Positions 17,534-27,900 of a stretch of DNA of 64,000 bases are shown here, in pieces. Both the position numbers and the translations under genes were made by a program. Source of the DNA: Aestuariimicrobium ganziense (lineage in GTDB: Bacteria; Actinomycetota; Actinomycetes; Propionibacteriales; Propionibacteriaceae); assembly GCF_015352975.1 (NCBI RefSeq), contig NZ_JACYIZ010000004.1, positions 1-64,000 on the forward strand. The letters run 5' to 3'. Position 1 is the first letter of the stretch. Every line of letters begins with the position of its first letter. The notes under the pieces are model-generated. The model was not told the DNA's origin and did no database searches. It saw only the letters and a list, made by a program, of their open reading frames with translations.

Positions 17534-17819
17534 CACTCAAACCTTTCGAAGATTGGCGCATCGAGCGTCGGGTTCCTCGATGCCTGGTGGCTGCAACTTC
17601 GATCTCTCGTCGCTGCGTCCTGTCTGAGAAAAACAGTAGGCAATTCAGGGGTCACTTGCACCTCTCTGACGAGGGTACTTGGGGTATCGTCCCTAGTCAC
17701 AGGCGTTCGGTGTGGTGAAGTTGAGCACGATTACTCAGTGGGGTGCAGTACCGGCCAGTTGGCTGTGGGTTGAGTGCCGAACGTTGAACGTGGGGGTTCG
17801 TGCGTGAGAAAGTTGAAGC

Positions 17820-18305
17820 ATGGCCAGCAACGTCCCCGCCAAGCAGCCCCGCACCGTGCTCGAGAACCTCTTCCACTACGCGGTGGCCAACGGCGAGAAG
17901 CTCAAGGAGCTGTGGGACATCGTCAACAAGGACGACCGCGCCGGTGAGGCAGTCACCAAGCTGATCGGCGGGGTACGCCAGGGGATGGCCGAGCGCGAGC
18001 CGGTGGCACGACTCAACCGCCAACTCGACGCCATCGCCGAGGCCGTCGAGCTCGACGGGGCGCCCGACCCGATGACCACCGAACTGCGTCGCGCCCGGAT
18101 CGACCGGATCCGCAGCAAGCTGGCGCTCACCGCCCAGATGCAGGGCCAGTCACGCAAGCGCGCCACCGAGCGGTTGACCAGCGAGGTCAGCGCCCTGTTC
18201 GCCGAGATGGTCGAGGACGGGCTCGAGAGCGAACCCGCGCCGGCGCAGGTCAAGATCGACCGCAAGCTGCCCTGGCAGCGCAAGAGCAACCCCAGCGACT
18301 TCTGA
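17820..18305 (+). CDS. Conserved-looking hypothetical protein inside the ESX locus
   Basis: 161 residues, highly charged and predicted mostly helical, with no signal peptide or membrane segment. I do not recognise a family. The start MASNVPAKQPRTVLENLFHY has GAGAAAG upstream of ATG 17820. The middle (ELRRARIDRIRSKLAL, RKRATERLTSEVSALFAEMV) looks coiled-coil forming. It is divergent from esxB and convergent with eccB, with only 15 bp to the eccB stop. A cytoplasmic chaperone-like role for ESX substrates is conceivable but rests on position alone. Confidence 0.65.
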   Translation: MASNVPAKQPRTVLENLFHYAVANGEKLKELWDIVNKDDRAGEAVTKLIGGVRQGMAEREPVARLNRQLDAIAEAVELDGAPDPMTTELRRARIDRIRSKLALTAQMQGQSRKRATERLTSEVSALFAEMVEDGLESEPAPAQVKIDRKLPWQRKSNPSDF

Positions 18306-18320
18306 CACCCGGCCCTGAGA

Positions 18321-19721
18321 TCAAGGCATCACGGTCATCGAGGCGGTCGACAGCTCACGCCCCTCGTCCAACCCATTGGGGATCAGGCTGATCAGCCCGG
18401 CAGGCACGCGGCCCAACGGCACGTCCTTGTCGTAGCCGAGGGCACGGCGGGCATTGCCGGTCGGGATGCCGTAGCTCATGCCCCGGTAGACCAGGAAGCT
18501 CGCGGTCTCGGTGCCGGTGAGCTTGTCGTTCTGCAGCAGCGCGCCACTGAGGTTGGGCATGTCGATCACGTCGGCCTTGGTGCCCGAGATCGAGATGTCG
18601 TTGGGCAGGGCCGGGGTCTCGACGCCGACGCTGATCGTCGGGGTCGTCCGCTCGCCGCCGTGGTAGGTCGCGCAGACCGAACGATCCTGCAGGCCTGCGT
18701 TGCTGGACGGACCGACCGGCTTCTCCCACGGCAGCCCCGACGTGCCGATGTGGTCCTGGACGACCGCCTCGGCCAACTCGCCCTCCGAGATCATCCGCGG
18801 GGTACCGACCTTGGCGGTGTGCTCCCACAGCCGCATGTCGAGGTAGCTGATCCGGGCCAGACCCTGGTCGAGCTGGATGTAGTGGCGCACGTCGGGGGAG
18901 TCGGTGGCACCCACCTGGGCCAGGTCACCCACCTGCAGACCCGCGGCGATGCCCCGCGTGGGCTTGCCGCGCAGGTTGGGCACCACGATCGGGTCGATCG
19001 GCGCGCCCAGCGGCAGGCTGGCCAGCCACGCCGGCGGCACCTCGGCGACCGGCAGTCCCTCGACCAACGGGGACGAGGCGCCGGTCTCGGCCCACAGCTT
19101 GTGCGCGGTGCCGTGGAAGACCACGTACTGCGTGCCGTCGGGCAGTTGGGCGACCACGGCGGCGTCGTCGGTCGAGGCGGTGAGGTCACCGATCTCGAGG
19201 GTGATCGGACGAGTCGTCGTGCCGTTGGCGACGCGCCTGGGTGCTGCCGCGCAGCTGCGCAGCGGGTACGGCTGGATGTCGGTGGCCGAGGGCAGCTGGT
19301 AGGGGGCGCCGGGGATGCCCTGGCGCTGCAACTGCGGTGTGCCCTTGAGCAGCTTGCTGCTGACCTGGCGCACCTGGGGTGCGGTGCCGCTGGCCTCGCC
19401 CACCTTGAGTCGTGCGCTGGTGATGTTGGCCATCGGCTGCAGGGCCTTGGCCTGGTCGTTGTAGACGAACAGCACACCGGCGTCCATGTCCTGGATGACC
19501 ACCGAGCTGTCCTGCCAGTCGCTCGACAGCCCAGGGCGCAACTTGCCGATCAGGAAGGTTCCCGCGAGTGCGATCACTCCGATCAGCACCGAGACGAAGG
19601 TGGCGGTGGTGATCCGGCGCAACGGCGAGACGGCAGCGTCAGGATCACGGTCCACCAGCGCAGACACGAGTCTCTGCGTGGTGAAGCTGTGCGCCTTCAA
19701 CAGGTCTTTGCGGGTGGCCAT
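18321..19721 (-). CDS. eccB: Type VII secretion protein EccB
   Basis: 466 residues. The start at ATG 19721 (MATRKDLLKAHSF) has AGGA upstream and matches the family N terminus; an in-frame extension to 19775 has no homology. A cytoplasmic N-terminal part is followed by one membrane segment at about residues 38-60, then a large extracytoplasmic domain of EccB type with PLRSCAAAPR and SVCATYHGG, whose cysteines pair in known EccBs. EccB anchors the outer face of the ESX membrane complex. Transcribed away from the MFS gene and toward the gene at 17820, so it is not in an operon with the other ecc genes. Confidence 0.9.
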   Translation of the reverse strand: MATRKDLLKAHSFTTQRLVSALVDRDPDAAVSPLRRITTATFVSVLIGVIALAGTFLIGKLRPGLSSDWQDSSVVIQDMDAGVLFVYNDQAKALQPMANITSARLKVGEASGTAPQVRQVSSKLLKGTPQLQRQGIPGAPYQLPSATDIQPYPLRSCAAAPRRVANGTTTRPITLEIGDLTASTDDAAVVAQLPDGTQYVVFHGTAHKLWAETGASSPLVEGLPVAEVPPAWLASLPLGAPIDPIVVPNLRGKPTRGIAAGLQVGDLAQVGATDSPDVRHYIQLDQGLARISYLDMRLWEHTAKVGTPRMISEGELAEAVVQDHIGTSGLPWEKPVGPSSNAGLQDRSVCATYHGGERTTPTISVGVETPALPNDISISGTKADVIDMPNLSGALLQNDKLTGTETASFLVYRGMSYGIPTGNARRALGYDKDVPLGRVPAGLISLIPNGLDEGRELSTASMTVMP

Positions 19722-19816
19722 CGGTTCCTGTCCTGCGGTGGCTCGACGATGCGGACGAGCCCCATTGTTCCTCACGCCGGGTCGTGGTCGTCTGCTGCGA
19801 CCGCCCTCGTGGGCTC

Positions 19817-19822
19817 TACGGT
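19817..19822 (+). promoter_or_regulatory. -10 element TACGGT of the MFS gene
   Basis: Ends 6 nt before GTG 19829; leaderless spacing. Confidence 0.5.
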
Positions 19823-19828
19823 GGCGGT

Positions 19829-21349
19829 GTGAGCAAGCCCCAGAGCGTGCAGCCGGCCGGGCACCCCGGCGACGAGCCGGTGCCCCGAGAGGCCTGGCAC
19901 GCCCTGTGGGCGATGGTGTTCGGCTTCTTCATGATCCTGGTCGACTCGACCATCGTGTCGGTGGCCACACCGGCGCTGATGGAGGCCTTCGGCGCCGACG
20001 TCACCGGTGTGCTCTGGGTGACCAGCTCATACCTGCTGGCCTATGCGGTGCCGCTGCTGATCACCGGGCGCCTGGGTGACCGGGTCGGGCCCAAACGCAT
20101 CTACATGGTCGGTCTGGTGGTGTTCACCGCGGCCTCGTTGCTGTGCGGACTGGCACCCAGCCTGACCTGGTTGATCATCGCCCGGGTCATCCAGGGACTC
20201 GGAGCGGCAATGATGACGCCGCAGACCATGGCGGTGATCACCCGCACCTTCCCCGCGGCCAGGCGCGGACCGGCGATGGCCCTGTGGGGTGCCACGGCCG
20301 GTGTCGCCACCCTGGTCGGACCGATCGCCGGTGGCCTGCTGATCGACGCGATCAGCTGGGAGTGGATCTTCTTCATCAACGTGCCGGTCGGCATCATCGG
20401 CCTTGTCCTGGCCTGGCGGTTGGTCCCCAACCTCGAGACCCACTCGCACAGCTTCGACTGGATCGGTGTCGTGCTGTCGGCGGTGGGCCTGTTCTGTGGG
20501 GTGTTCGCCATCCAGGAGGGACGAACCTACGACTGGGGCCAGCTCTGGGGCCCGATCTCGATCCCGCTGCTGCTGGCCGTCGGCGCCGTGCTGCTGGTGG
20601 TGTTCCTGTGGTGGCAGGCCCGCAACCGGCGCGAACCCCTGGTGCCGCTTCGACTGTTCCGCGACCGCAACTTCTCGGTGTCGAACGTGGCCGTGACCGC
20701 GGTCGGTTTCGCGGTCACCGGGTTGATCTTCCCCTTCATGCTCTACGCCCAGTTGGTGCGCGGGCTGTCGCCGACGGGTGCGGCCCTGCTGCTGGCCCCG
20801 CAGGCCGTGGTGTCGATCCTGATGGCCCCGATCATCGGACGACTGGTCGACCGTCTGCACCCGCGGCTGGTCGCCGGCCTCGGCCTGGCGGTGCTCGCCG
20901 GCTCGCTGGCGCTGCTGTCGCTGGTGATGCGTCCCGACAGCCCGACCTGGCTGATCATGGTGGTCGCCGTCGCCATGGGGCTGGGCATGTCGGCGGTCTG
21001 GGGCCCGCTGTCGACCTCGGCCAACCGCAACCTGCCTCGCGAACTCGCCGGAGCCGGGGCGGGGATCTACAACACCACCCGCCAGATGGGGTCGGTGATG
21101 GGCAGTGCTGCCATCGCCGCGCTGATGACGGCCCGGCTCGCCGCGCACCTGCCCGGGGCCGGCCAAGGCGGACCGGGTCAGGGTGGCCCGATCGAGCACG
21201 CCGGAGCCCTGCCGGCCCCCCTGAGGGAGCCCTTCGCCCGGGCGATGGCTGAGTCGATGCTGATGCCGGCCGCGGTCGTGGCGCTGGCGCTGGTCGCCGC
21301 CCTGTTCTACGAGAACTCCAAGCACCTGCAGCGCCCTCCGGCCCGCTGA
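19829..21349 (+). CDS. MFS drug transporter, DHA2 (EmrB/QacA) family
   Basis: 506 residues with about 14 hydrophobic segments, as in the DHA2 family. Motifs: LVDSTIVSVATPAL in the first segment, GRLGDRVGPKR between segments 2 and 3 (family motif A), and GLGAAMMTPQ. GTG 19829 is chosen because it follows a -10 box at leaderless spacing and the homology begins here. Likely exports lipophilic compounds by proton antiport. It is embedded between eccB and eccE; nothing ties it functionally to secretion, so it may be an inserted gene. Confidence 0.85.
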   Translation: MSKPQSVQPAGHPGDEPVPREAWHALWAMVFGFFMILVDSTIVSVATPALMEAFGADVTGVLWVTSSYLLAYAVPLLITGRLGDRVGPKRIYMVGLVVFTAASLLCGLAPSLTWLIIARVIQGLGAAMMTPQTMAVITRTFPAARRGPAMALWGATAGVATLVGPIAGGLLIDAISWEWIFFINVPVGIIGLVLAWRLVPNLETHSHSFDWIGVVLSAVGLFCGVFAIQEGRTYDWGQLWGPISIPLLLAVGAVLLVVFLWWQARNRREPLVPLRLFRDRNFSVSNVAVTAVGFAVTGLIFPFMLYAQLVRGLSPTGAALLLAPQAVVSILMAPIIGRLVDRLHPRLVAGLGLAVLAGSLALLSLVMRPDSPTWLIMVVAVAMGLGMSAVWGPLSTSANRNLPRELAGAGAGIYNTTRQMGSVMGSAAIAALMTARLAAHLPGAGQGGPGQGGPIEHAGALPAPLREPFARAMAESMLMPAAVVALALVAALFYENSKHLQRPPAR

Positions 21350-21379
21350 GGTCACCGACTGCCACGACCCGGCACGCCC

Positions 21380-21385
21380 TAGAGT
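21380..21385 (+). promoter_or_regulatory. -10 element TAGAGT upstream of eccE
   Basis: TAGAGT followed by GGGGC, the same context as at 1737. Transcription from here would give a leader of about 30 nt containing the AGGAG site before ATG 21424. Confidence 0.45.
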
Positions 21386-21423
21386 GGGGCTCGTCCTCGA
21401 CCCGCCACCAGGAGCCAGCCCGC

Positions 21424-22602
21424 ATGCCTCGTCCGGCGCCCACCACGCACCGCGCCCCCCGTCGTCGGGGCACGCTGCGTGGTCTGACCACGGCCCTGGC
21501 CTGGGAGTTCGCGCTCGTCGTGATTGCCCTGGTGGCCCTGCTGTGGCGTCCCACCGGGCTCTACCTCGCCGGCGGGTTGCTGGTGCTGCTGCTGGTGGTC
21601 GGGCTTCCCGTGGTGCGGGGACGAAGCCTGCTCTCGCTGCTGGCCTCACGGTGGCGCTTCGTGCGCCGCCGTCGCGCGCGGGTCACCGACCCCGGCGACA
21701 TGCCGGTCGACCTGGTCCCGCTGGCCCAGTGGGTGCCAGGGCTCCAGGTGAACCAGACCCGCTCGGCGCAGGGCCACGACGTCGGCGTGGTCACCGACGG
21801 TGAGTCGTGGACCGCGATCCTGGCCCTGGCCACCGACGATGCGTTGCTGTCCGACTCCGGTGAGCGGGTCGACCTCGACGCGCTCAAGGGCCTCACCCGT
21901 CAGGACGACATCGTCTTCGCCGGGTTGCAGTTGGTGACCTACACCGTGCCCGCCCCGGTGCAGGCGCTGCTTCGTCCCGACTCGGTCGCCGCCAAGGCCT
22001 ACCTCGAACTGTCCGGGGGAGACGTTCCCCCCGCCGTGCGACGCACCTGGATCTGCGTGCGGCTCGACCCCCGGCTCTGCCTCGAGGCGGTCGCCCGCCG
22101 CGGGGCGAGCAACGACGGCATCTACGCCACGCTGCGGTTCGGGTTGCACCGGGTGCAGGCCGCGCTGAAGCGTCAGGGCATCATCACCCGCGCACTCAGC
22201 CCGATGGAGATCTACGAGGTGCTGTCGTTCACCACCGGCTCGACCCCCGACCACGCCGCCGACCGTTCGTCGGAGAGCTGGACGACCTGGTCGTGCGACG
22301 GCTTGGTGCACAGTGGACGACAGGTGCGCAGTTGGGGCGACAACACCTCGCTGGGCTACCAGTCGCTGTTGCAGACCCTCGACCGCACCCCGGTGCTGTT
22401 CGCGGTCAGTTCCTACACCGTAGATGCCGACAGCCGGGTGACCGGCGGCGTACGGCTGGTGACGCCGACCACCGCGGCCGCGCAGCAGGCCCAGCAGCAC
22501 CTCAGCGCCGCGCTCGACCGCAGCGTCAAGCTGGCGGCCCCCGGAGGTGCCCAGGTGCCTGCGGTGCTGGCGACCGTCCCGTTGGGAAGGCCGGTGGCAT
22601 GA
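21424..22602 (+). CDS. eccE: Type VII secretion protein EccE
   Basis: 392 residues. Two closely spaced membrane segments at about residues 25-65 (LAWEFALVVIALVALLW, LYLAGGLLVLLLVVGL), then a soluble domain of the EccE family. EccE sits at the periphery of the ESX membrane complex. ATG 21424 has CAGGAG 10 nt upstream. It overlaps the next gene by 4 nt (ATGA), so the pair is coupled. EccE is poorly conserved in general; the call rests on topology, length and the surrounding eccB, eccC, eccD and mycP genes. Confidence 0.8.
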   Translation: MPRPAPTTHRAPRRRGTLRGLTTALAWEFALVVIALVALLWRPTGLYLAGGLLVLLLVVGLPVVRGRSLLSLLASRWRFVRRRRARVTDPGDMPVDLVPLAQWVPGLQVNQTRSAQGHDVGVVTDGESWTAILALATDDALLSDSGERVDLDALKGLTRQDDIVFAGLQLVTYTVPAPVQALLRPDSVAAKAYLELSGGDVPPAVRRTWICVRLDPRLCLEAVARRGASNDGIYATLRFGLHRVQAALKRQGIITRALSPMEIYEVLSFTTGSTPDHAADRSSESWTTWSCDGLVHSGRQVRSWGDNTSLGYQSLLQTLDRTPVLFAVSSYTVDADSRVTGGVRLVTPTTAAAQQAQQHLSAALDRSVKLAAPGGAQVPAVLATVPLGRPVA

Positions 22603-23255
22603 GCGAGGGGTGGCAGCTACCGCCGAGCGCGTCCGAGACCGGCAAGTCCGCCGTCGTGCGCACCGGTCCGTCCGGACTGCTGCTCGGCACCACCGGACGC
22701 GGTGACCTGGCGGTGCGACTGTTTCGTCCGCAGGGCACCCGGCTGCTGCTGGACGTGCCCGACTACGCCAAGTGGCTGCTCGCCTTCCGGGCGATGTGCC
22801 TGGGCGCGCACCTGTCGATCATCTCCGAGGACCATCGCCCCTGGCGCACGCTGGCCGACGTGGTCACCGCCCAGGGCGGCACGGTCGACCTGCTGCGCAC
22901 GGCCGACAAGATCCCCGGTGCCGGGCGCCCCTATCGTCCCAGCCTGGTGATCGACGACGCGTCGAACTTCGACGGCACCCAGGCCTCGATGGGGGCCTGG
23001 CAGGCGATCGCGGTGGTGCAGTCGATCAAGACCGGGTCGGCGGTGCACGCGCTGCGCAACTGCGACATGGCACTGGTGGCCGGTGTCGACAGCAAGGGCC
23101 AGGAGAACCTGCGCCGCGCCTACCTGCTCAACCCCTCACAGCTGCGTCAGACCACCAACCTGGGCCAGAGCAACGTGGTGCTCGCGATGCCGCGACGCCT
23201 GGTGCGGGTCGACTTCCCGCCCACCCCGACCGAGTACCGCACGCTGTTCGGCTGA
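22599..23255 (+). CDS. Hypothetical ESX-associated soluble protein coupled to eccE
   Basis: 218 residues with no signal peptide or membrane segment. ATG 22599 overlaps the eccE stop (ATGA). I do not recognise a catalytic motif. Visible features are an N-terminal beta-rich stretch (GPSGLLLGTTGRGDLAVRLF), a central LLLDVPDYAKWLLAFRAMCL, and a C-terminal NLGQSNVVLAMPRRLVRVDF. Co-translation with EccE argues for a cytoplasmic accessory of the secretion complex. It converges on eccD, 85 bp away. Confidence 0.65.
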   Translation: MSEGWQLPPSASETGKSAVVRTGPSGLLLGTTGRGDLAVRLFRPQGTRLLLDVPDYAKWLLAFRAMCLGAHLSIISEDHRPWRTLADVVTAQGGTVDLLRTADKIPGAGRPYRPSLVIDDASNFDGTQASMGAWQAIAVVQSIKTGSAVHALRNCDMALVAGVDSKGQENLRRAYLLNPSQLRQTTNLGQSNVVLAMPRRLVRVDFPPTPTEYRTLFG

Positions 23256-23340
23256 GGTCGGGCACCGGTTGGTGGCGTGAAGTTCGTCGTCCTCCAGCGA
23301 TTTCTCGACTGATCAGGGGGACGACGGCCCAGGGCGGGGC

Positions 23341-24771
23341 TCAGCCGCCCAGGGCGCGGAACTTGTCGTACAGGTCGAGCACGCCGAGCAGCAGCGGGAC
23401 GATCGCCATGATCGCCAGCCACTCCATGACGTCGCCGAGTCGTCCCCAGACCGGGGTGATGATCTTGGAGTACTGGGCGGTGGCGTAGCCCGCGAGCACC
23501 AGCACGGCCACCACGGCCACGGCGCCGGCCACGGCCAGTTGCACGGTCGCGGGCAGTCGTCCCACCCCCACCGAGAACGCCAGCAGCATCACCAGCGTGC
23601 CCGCCGACAGCAGCGACAGCCGCTGCTGCAACCCGACGAAGGCGCGGGCGCGCAGCAGCATCGCCAGCGCCACCACCCCGCACAGGCTCAGCGTCCACCA
23701 CGAGGCGTCGCCCAGCAGCAGCGGCAGGCTGAGCACCAGGGTGGTCACTGAGGTGGCGATCAGCAGCGAGGCCAGCAGGCGGTCGGCCAGCAGGGCACGG
23801 GTGACGATGTCGGACTGCACCGGGGTGTCGTCGGCCATCATCGCCTGCGCGTCCGGGGGAACAGCCGGCAGGGCGATCCGGGCCAGGCGGTAGCTGAAGG
23901 TGGGCAGCATCGAGGTCACGGCGACCATCACGGTCAGCCCGACCGCGCAGACCACGAGCTCGCGCCCGGGGAACAGCACCATGGTGGCGGTCGCGGCCAG
24001 CAGCACGCCCGAGGTGACAGCAGCGGTGAACAGGCCCATGACCTGCACCGATGCCGCCAAGGCGCAGGCGGCGGCAGTCACCAGCACCGCCGCCAGGGCC
24101 AGCGTCAGCCGAGTTGCCACCGGGGTGCTCGACGACAGCATGCCGTAGCCACCGAAGAAGGCCAGCACCACTGCGGCCCACGCGAACGTGGACGAGACCC
24201 GGTACTCACCGGCCGCGCGGCTGATCGAGATCGAGGTGATCACGCTGGCGAAGGCCAGCACCAGGCAGGTCGCGGCCGCCGCCAGCGAAACCTCGGGAGC
24301 CGGAGTGATCAGGCGCCCCCACAGGGCGACCTTGTCGGGGCTGTTGAGCCCGAACAACACCATCATCGGCAGCCCGAGCAGCAGGATGACCAGCACGCCC
24401 AGCGCCATCCGCTGGCTGTGCCTGGGGTGCCAACTGGGGCGCTGTGCGGTCGAGGTCGACACCGCGTCGACCACGTCGTCGAAGGCCGCGTCGGGCATCG
24501 CGTTCTCACGCTGGCGCAGGTGCAGGGTCTCACCGTCGTTGATGCCGAGCGTGCTGACCTGGGCCCCGGCGTCCAGCGGATCCTCACCGAAGCGCTGCAG
24601 CACCCAGTTGTGCACGGCGTCAGTGGTGTTCGACGCCTCGTAACCTGCGAACTTGACGATGCTGGGCAGCAGCTCACCCAGGGTCACCGACCCGGGCAGG
24701 GCCAGGTCGACCCGCCGCTGCGGCGAGATCACCGTGACCCTGGAGATGTCCTCTTCTGTCGCACTGCTCAC
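23341..24771 (-). CDS. eccD: Type VII secretion protein EccD
   Basis: 476 residues from GTG 24771, which gives the expected N terminus and lies 7 nt behind a TAGGCT -10 box. Residues 1-90 form the ubiquitin-like YukD domain (ISRVTVISPQRRVDLALPG, LGINDGETLHLR), which in known systems docks on EccC. From about residue 120, eleven hydrophobic segments make the membrane channel region. Length and topology are standard. It is divergent from eccC across 166 bp that contain 33-nt direct repeats. Confidence 0.9.
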   Translation of the reverse strand: MSSATEEDISRVTVISPQRRVDLALPGSVTLGELLPSIVKFAGYEASNTTDAVHNWVLQRFGEDPLDAGAQVSTLGINDGETLHLRQRENAMPDAAFDDVVDAVSTSTAQRPSWHPRHSQRMALGVLVILLLGLPMMVLFGLNSPDKVALWGRLITPAPEVSLAAAATCLVLAFASVITSISISRAAGEYRVSSTFAWAAVVLAFFGGYGMLSSSTPVATRLTLALAAVLVTAAACALAASVQVMGLFTAAVTSGVLLAATATMVLFPGRELVVCAVGLTVMVAVTSMLPTFSYRLARIALPAVPPDAQAMMADDTPVQSDIVTRALLADRLLASLLIATSVTTLVLSLPLLLGDASWWTLSLCGVVALAMLLRARAFVGLQQRLSLLSAGTLVMLLAFSVGVGRLPATVQLAVAGAVAVVAVLVLAGYATAQYSKIITPVWGRLGDVMEWLAIMAIVPLLLGVLDLYDKFRALGG

Positions 24772-24778
24772 GCACGGC

Positions 24779-24784
24779 AGCCTA
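24779..24784 (-). promoter_or_regulatory. -10 element TAGGCT of eccD
   Basis: On the minus strand TAGGCT ends 7 nt before GTG 24771; leaderless spacing. Confidence 0.55.
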
Positions 24785-24787
24785 GTG

Positions 24788-24860
24788 CGTCGCGGGTGCG
24801 GGCCCGGGTGGACGAGGGGGCGTCGCGGGTGCGCGCCCGTGTGGACGAAGCGGCGTCGCG
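24788..24860. repeat. 33-nt direct repeats between eccD and eccC
   Basis: CGTCGCGGGTGCG occurs at 24788 and 24821 and CGTCGCG again at 24854, all 33 bp apart; the units also share GTGGACGA. Two nearly full copies and one partial. The position in the divergent promoter region suggests protein binding sites or a replication-slippage product. Confidence 0.75.
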
Positions 24861-24937
24861 AGGCTGGCCGCACTCGGCTGCCCTCGTCCTTGGGCCCTTC
24901 ACCGGGCATGATGGGAGGGCACCGACCAGAGGATTCC

Positions 24938-27900
24938 ATGGGCGTCATCACCTTCAACCGACCCAAGAGGGCCACGCCGCCGGCCATGCCGCGCGGCGAT
25001 CTGTTGTTGGAGCCACCGCCTGAGATCCCGCCGCCAGCGGCGAGCAAGAACTTCGGCAACCTGCTGCGGATGCTGCCGATGGTCGCCGGCGCGCTGGCCA
25101 TGGGCATGATGATGATGGGCGGCGGCATGGGTGGCCGTGGTCCGCTCGGCGGGATCATCGGCGGCATGTACGCCATCTCGATGCTGGGCATGATGCTCAG
25201 CCAGACCGGGCGTGGCAACGACGACCAGGCGGCCCAACTCGACGCCGGTCGCCGCGACTACTTCCGCTACCTCGGCCAGACCCGCAAGCAGGTGCGCACC
25301 GCCGCCGACCAGCAGCGTGCCGCCGTGGCCTTCCGTCACCCCAGCCCCGAGACGCTGTGGACGATCGTGGGCAACAAGCGCATGTGGGAGCGTCGTCCCG
25401 ACAACGACGACTTCGCCTCGATCCGGGTCTCGGTCGGCCCGCAGCAGTTCGCCAAGCGGCTCACGCCGCCGGAGTCGCAGCCGCTGGAAGACCTCGAGCC
25501 CCTGACCACCGGGGCCCTGCGTCGCTTCATCCGCACCCACCGGCTCGTCCAGTCGGTGCCCTTGGCGATGAACCTGGACGGCTTCCGCGAGATCCGTCTG
25601 GTCGGCGACGAGGAGGCCTGCCGCAAGCTCGCGTACGCCATGGTCGGGCAGATCGTCACCTGGCACGCCCCCAACGACATCCGCTTGATGGTGGCGGCCG
25701 CGCCCGAGCAGCAGCCCAAGTGGCAGTGGGTGAAGTGGCTGCCGCACCTGCAGCACCCGACCGCCAAGGACGGCGTCGGCAACGTGCGGCTGTTCGCCAC
25801 CGGCGCCAACGACCTGCAGGACCTCGCCCACGACATCGGCGGCGCCGAGGCCCCCCACCAGATCGTCGTGGTGGTCGACGGGGTGGACGACGTGGTCGCC
25901 TCACAGTTCCAGACCACCAACTCCCACGCCGTCGGCATCCACGTCACCGGCGAGACCCAGGTGCCGCGCCGCATGCTCGACCGGGTCGCGGTGCTCGAGG
26001 TCAAGCCCGACTCGGTCACCCTGCACCGCCGCACCCCCAAGAACGTGGTCGCCCGCACCTCGCTGGGTCGTCCCGACCAGGTGCCGATGGTCGCCATGGA
26101 GATGCTGGCCCGGGCGATGGCGCCCTACCGGTTGCCGGTGGCCGCTGCCGCCACGGAGGAGGAGGACGCTCCCGAGGTGGTCTTCGAGCCGCCCAAGGAC
26201 TACCCGGCGATGGTCGGCGTGGGCGATCCGCTGACCCTCGACGTGCGCCAGGCCTGGAAGCTCCGGCCGCTGCGCCAGCACCTGCGCATCCCGTTCGGCA
26301 ACGCCGAGGACGGTCGTCCGGTCGAACTCGACATCAAGGAGGCCGCGCAGGGCGGCATGGGTCCGCACGGCATCTGCATCGGCGCCACCGGTTCGGGCAA
26401 GTCGGAGTTCCTGCGCACCCTGGTGCTCGGGTTGGCGATGACCCACTCGACCGAGCAGCTCAACCTCGTCCTGGTCGACTTCAAGGGTGGCGCCACCTTC
26501 CTCGGGTTGGACGACCTGCCACACGTCTCGGCGGTGATCACCAACCTCGAGGGCGAGATGAGCTTGGTCGACCGCATGCAGGACGCGATCGGTGGCGAGC
26601 TCGACCGCCGGATGGAGGTGCTGCGTTCGGCGGGCAACTTCAAGAACCGCGAGGACTACGAGATCGCCCGCCAGGCCGGCGCCGACATCCCGCCGATGCC
26701 ACACCTGTTCATCGTGGTCGACGAGTTCTCGGAGTTGCTCACCGCGCGACCTGAGTTCATCGACCTGTTCCTGCAGATCGGACGAGTCGGACGATCGATC
26801 GCGGTGCACCAGCTGCTCGCCTCGCAGCGACTCGAGGAGGGCAAGCTCAAGGGCTTGGACACCTTCTTGTCGTACCGGATCGCGCTGCGCACCTTCTCAC
26901 CGGCCGAGTCGCGCACCGTCATCGGCGTGCCCGACGCCTACGAGCTGCCACCCGGCCCGGGCAACGGCTACCTCAAGTTCGACACCGTCGGCATGGTGCG
27001 CTTCAAGGCCGCCTACGTGTCGGGCCCGTGGCACGGCAGCCCCAGCGCGCCCAGTTCGTCCACCGGAGGAGCCGACCCGCTGCTCAGCCACGTCGAGAAC
27101 CGGTGGGTGCCGCCGGTGCTGCCGTTCACCACCGACCATGTCGAGGTCGTCGAACCGCCACCGGCCCCCGAGCCGGTGGTCGTCGCCGTCGAGGACGAAC
27201 CGGTCGAGCCGGTCAAGGTCGAGGCCGATGAGGAGGAGGACGAGGAGACCCTGCTGGGGCTGGTCGTCAACCGGCTCAAGGGCCACGGCTGGCCGGCGCA
27301 CAAGGTCTGGCTGCCCCCGCTGGACGCCCCGCCCACCATGGACCAGCTGCTCGGTGGGGTGACCGAGGTGCCCGGACGAGGACTGCAGGCGATCGACACT
27401 CGCGCCCTGGGCAACCTGCGGGCCCCGGTGGCGCTGATCGACCGGCCGCGCCACCAGCGCCGCGACCCGATGTGGATCGACTTCTCCGGCTCCGGCGGCA
27501 ACATGGCGGTGGTCGGCGGTCCGCAGTCGGGCAAGTCGATGGCGCTGCGCGCTGCCGTGGCCGGTCTGGCCCTCACCCACACCCCGGCCGAGGTCGGCTT
27601 CTACGCCCTCGACTTCGGTGGCGGTGCGCTCACCTCGATGCGCGACCTGCCGCACATGGGTTCGGTCTGTGGCCGTCTCGACGTCGACCGGGTGCGCCGG
27701 ACGATCGCCGAGGTGACCTCGCTTCGCACCCAGCGCGAGGTGTTCTTCGCCGAGAACGGCATCGACTCGATGGCCACCTACCGGCGGGGACGCCGCGACG
27801 GCAGCATTCCCGCCGACCGGTTCCCGACCGACGTGTTCCTGGTCGTCGACGGCTGGAGCACGGTGCGCCAGGAGTTCGAGGAGCAGGAGCAGGTGATCAC

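Noticed and set aside
19829-21349. MFS transporter as a component of the ESX machine
   Set aside because: It is an ordinary DHA2 drug-efflux protein; adjacency alone does not support a secretion role.
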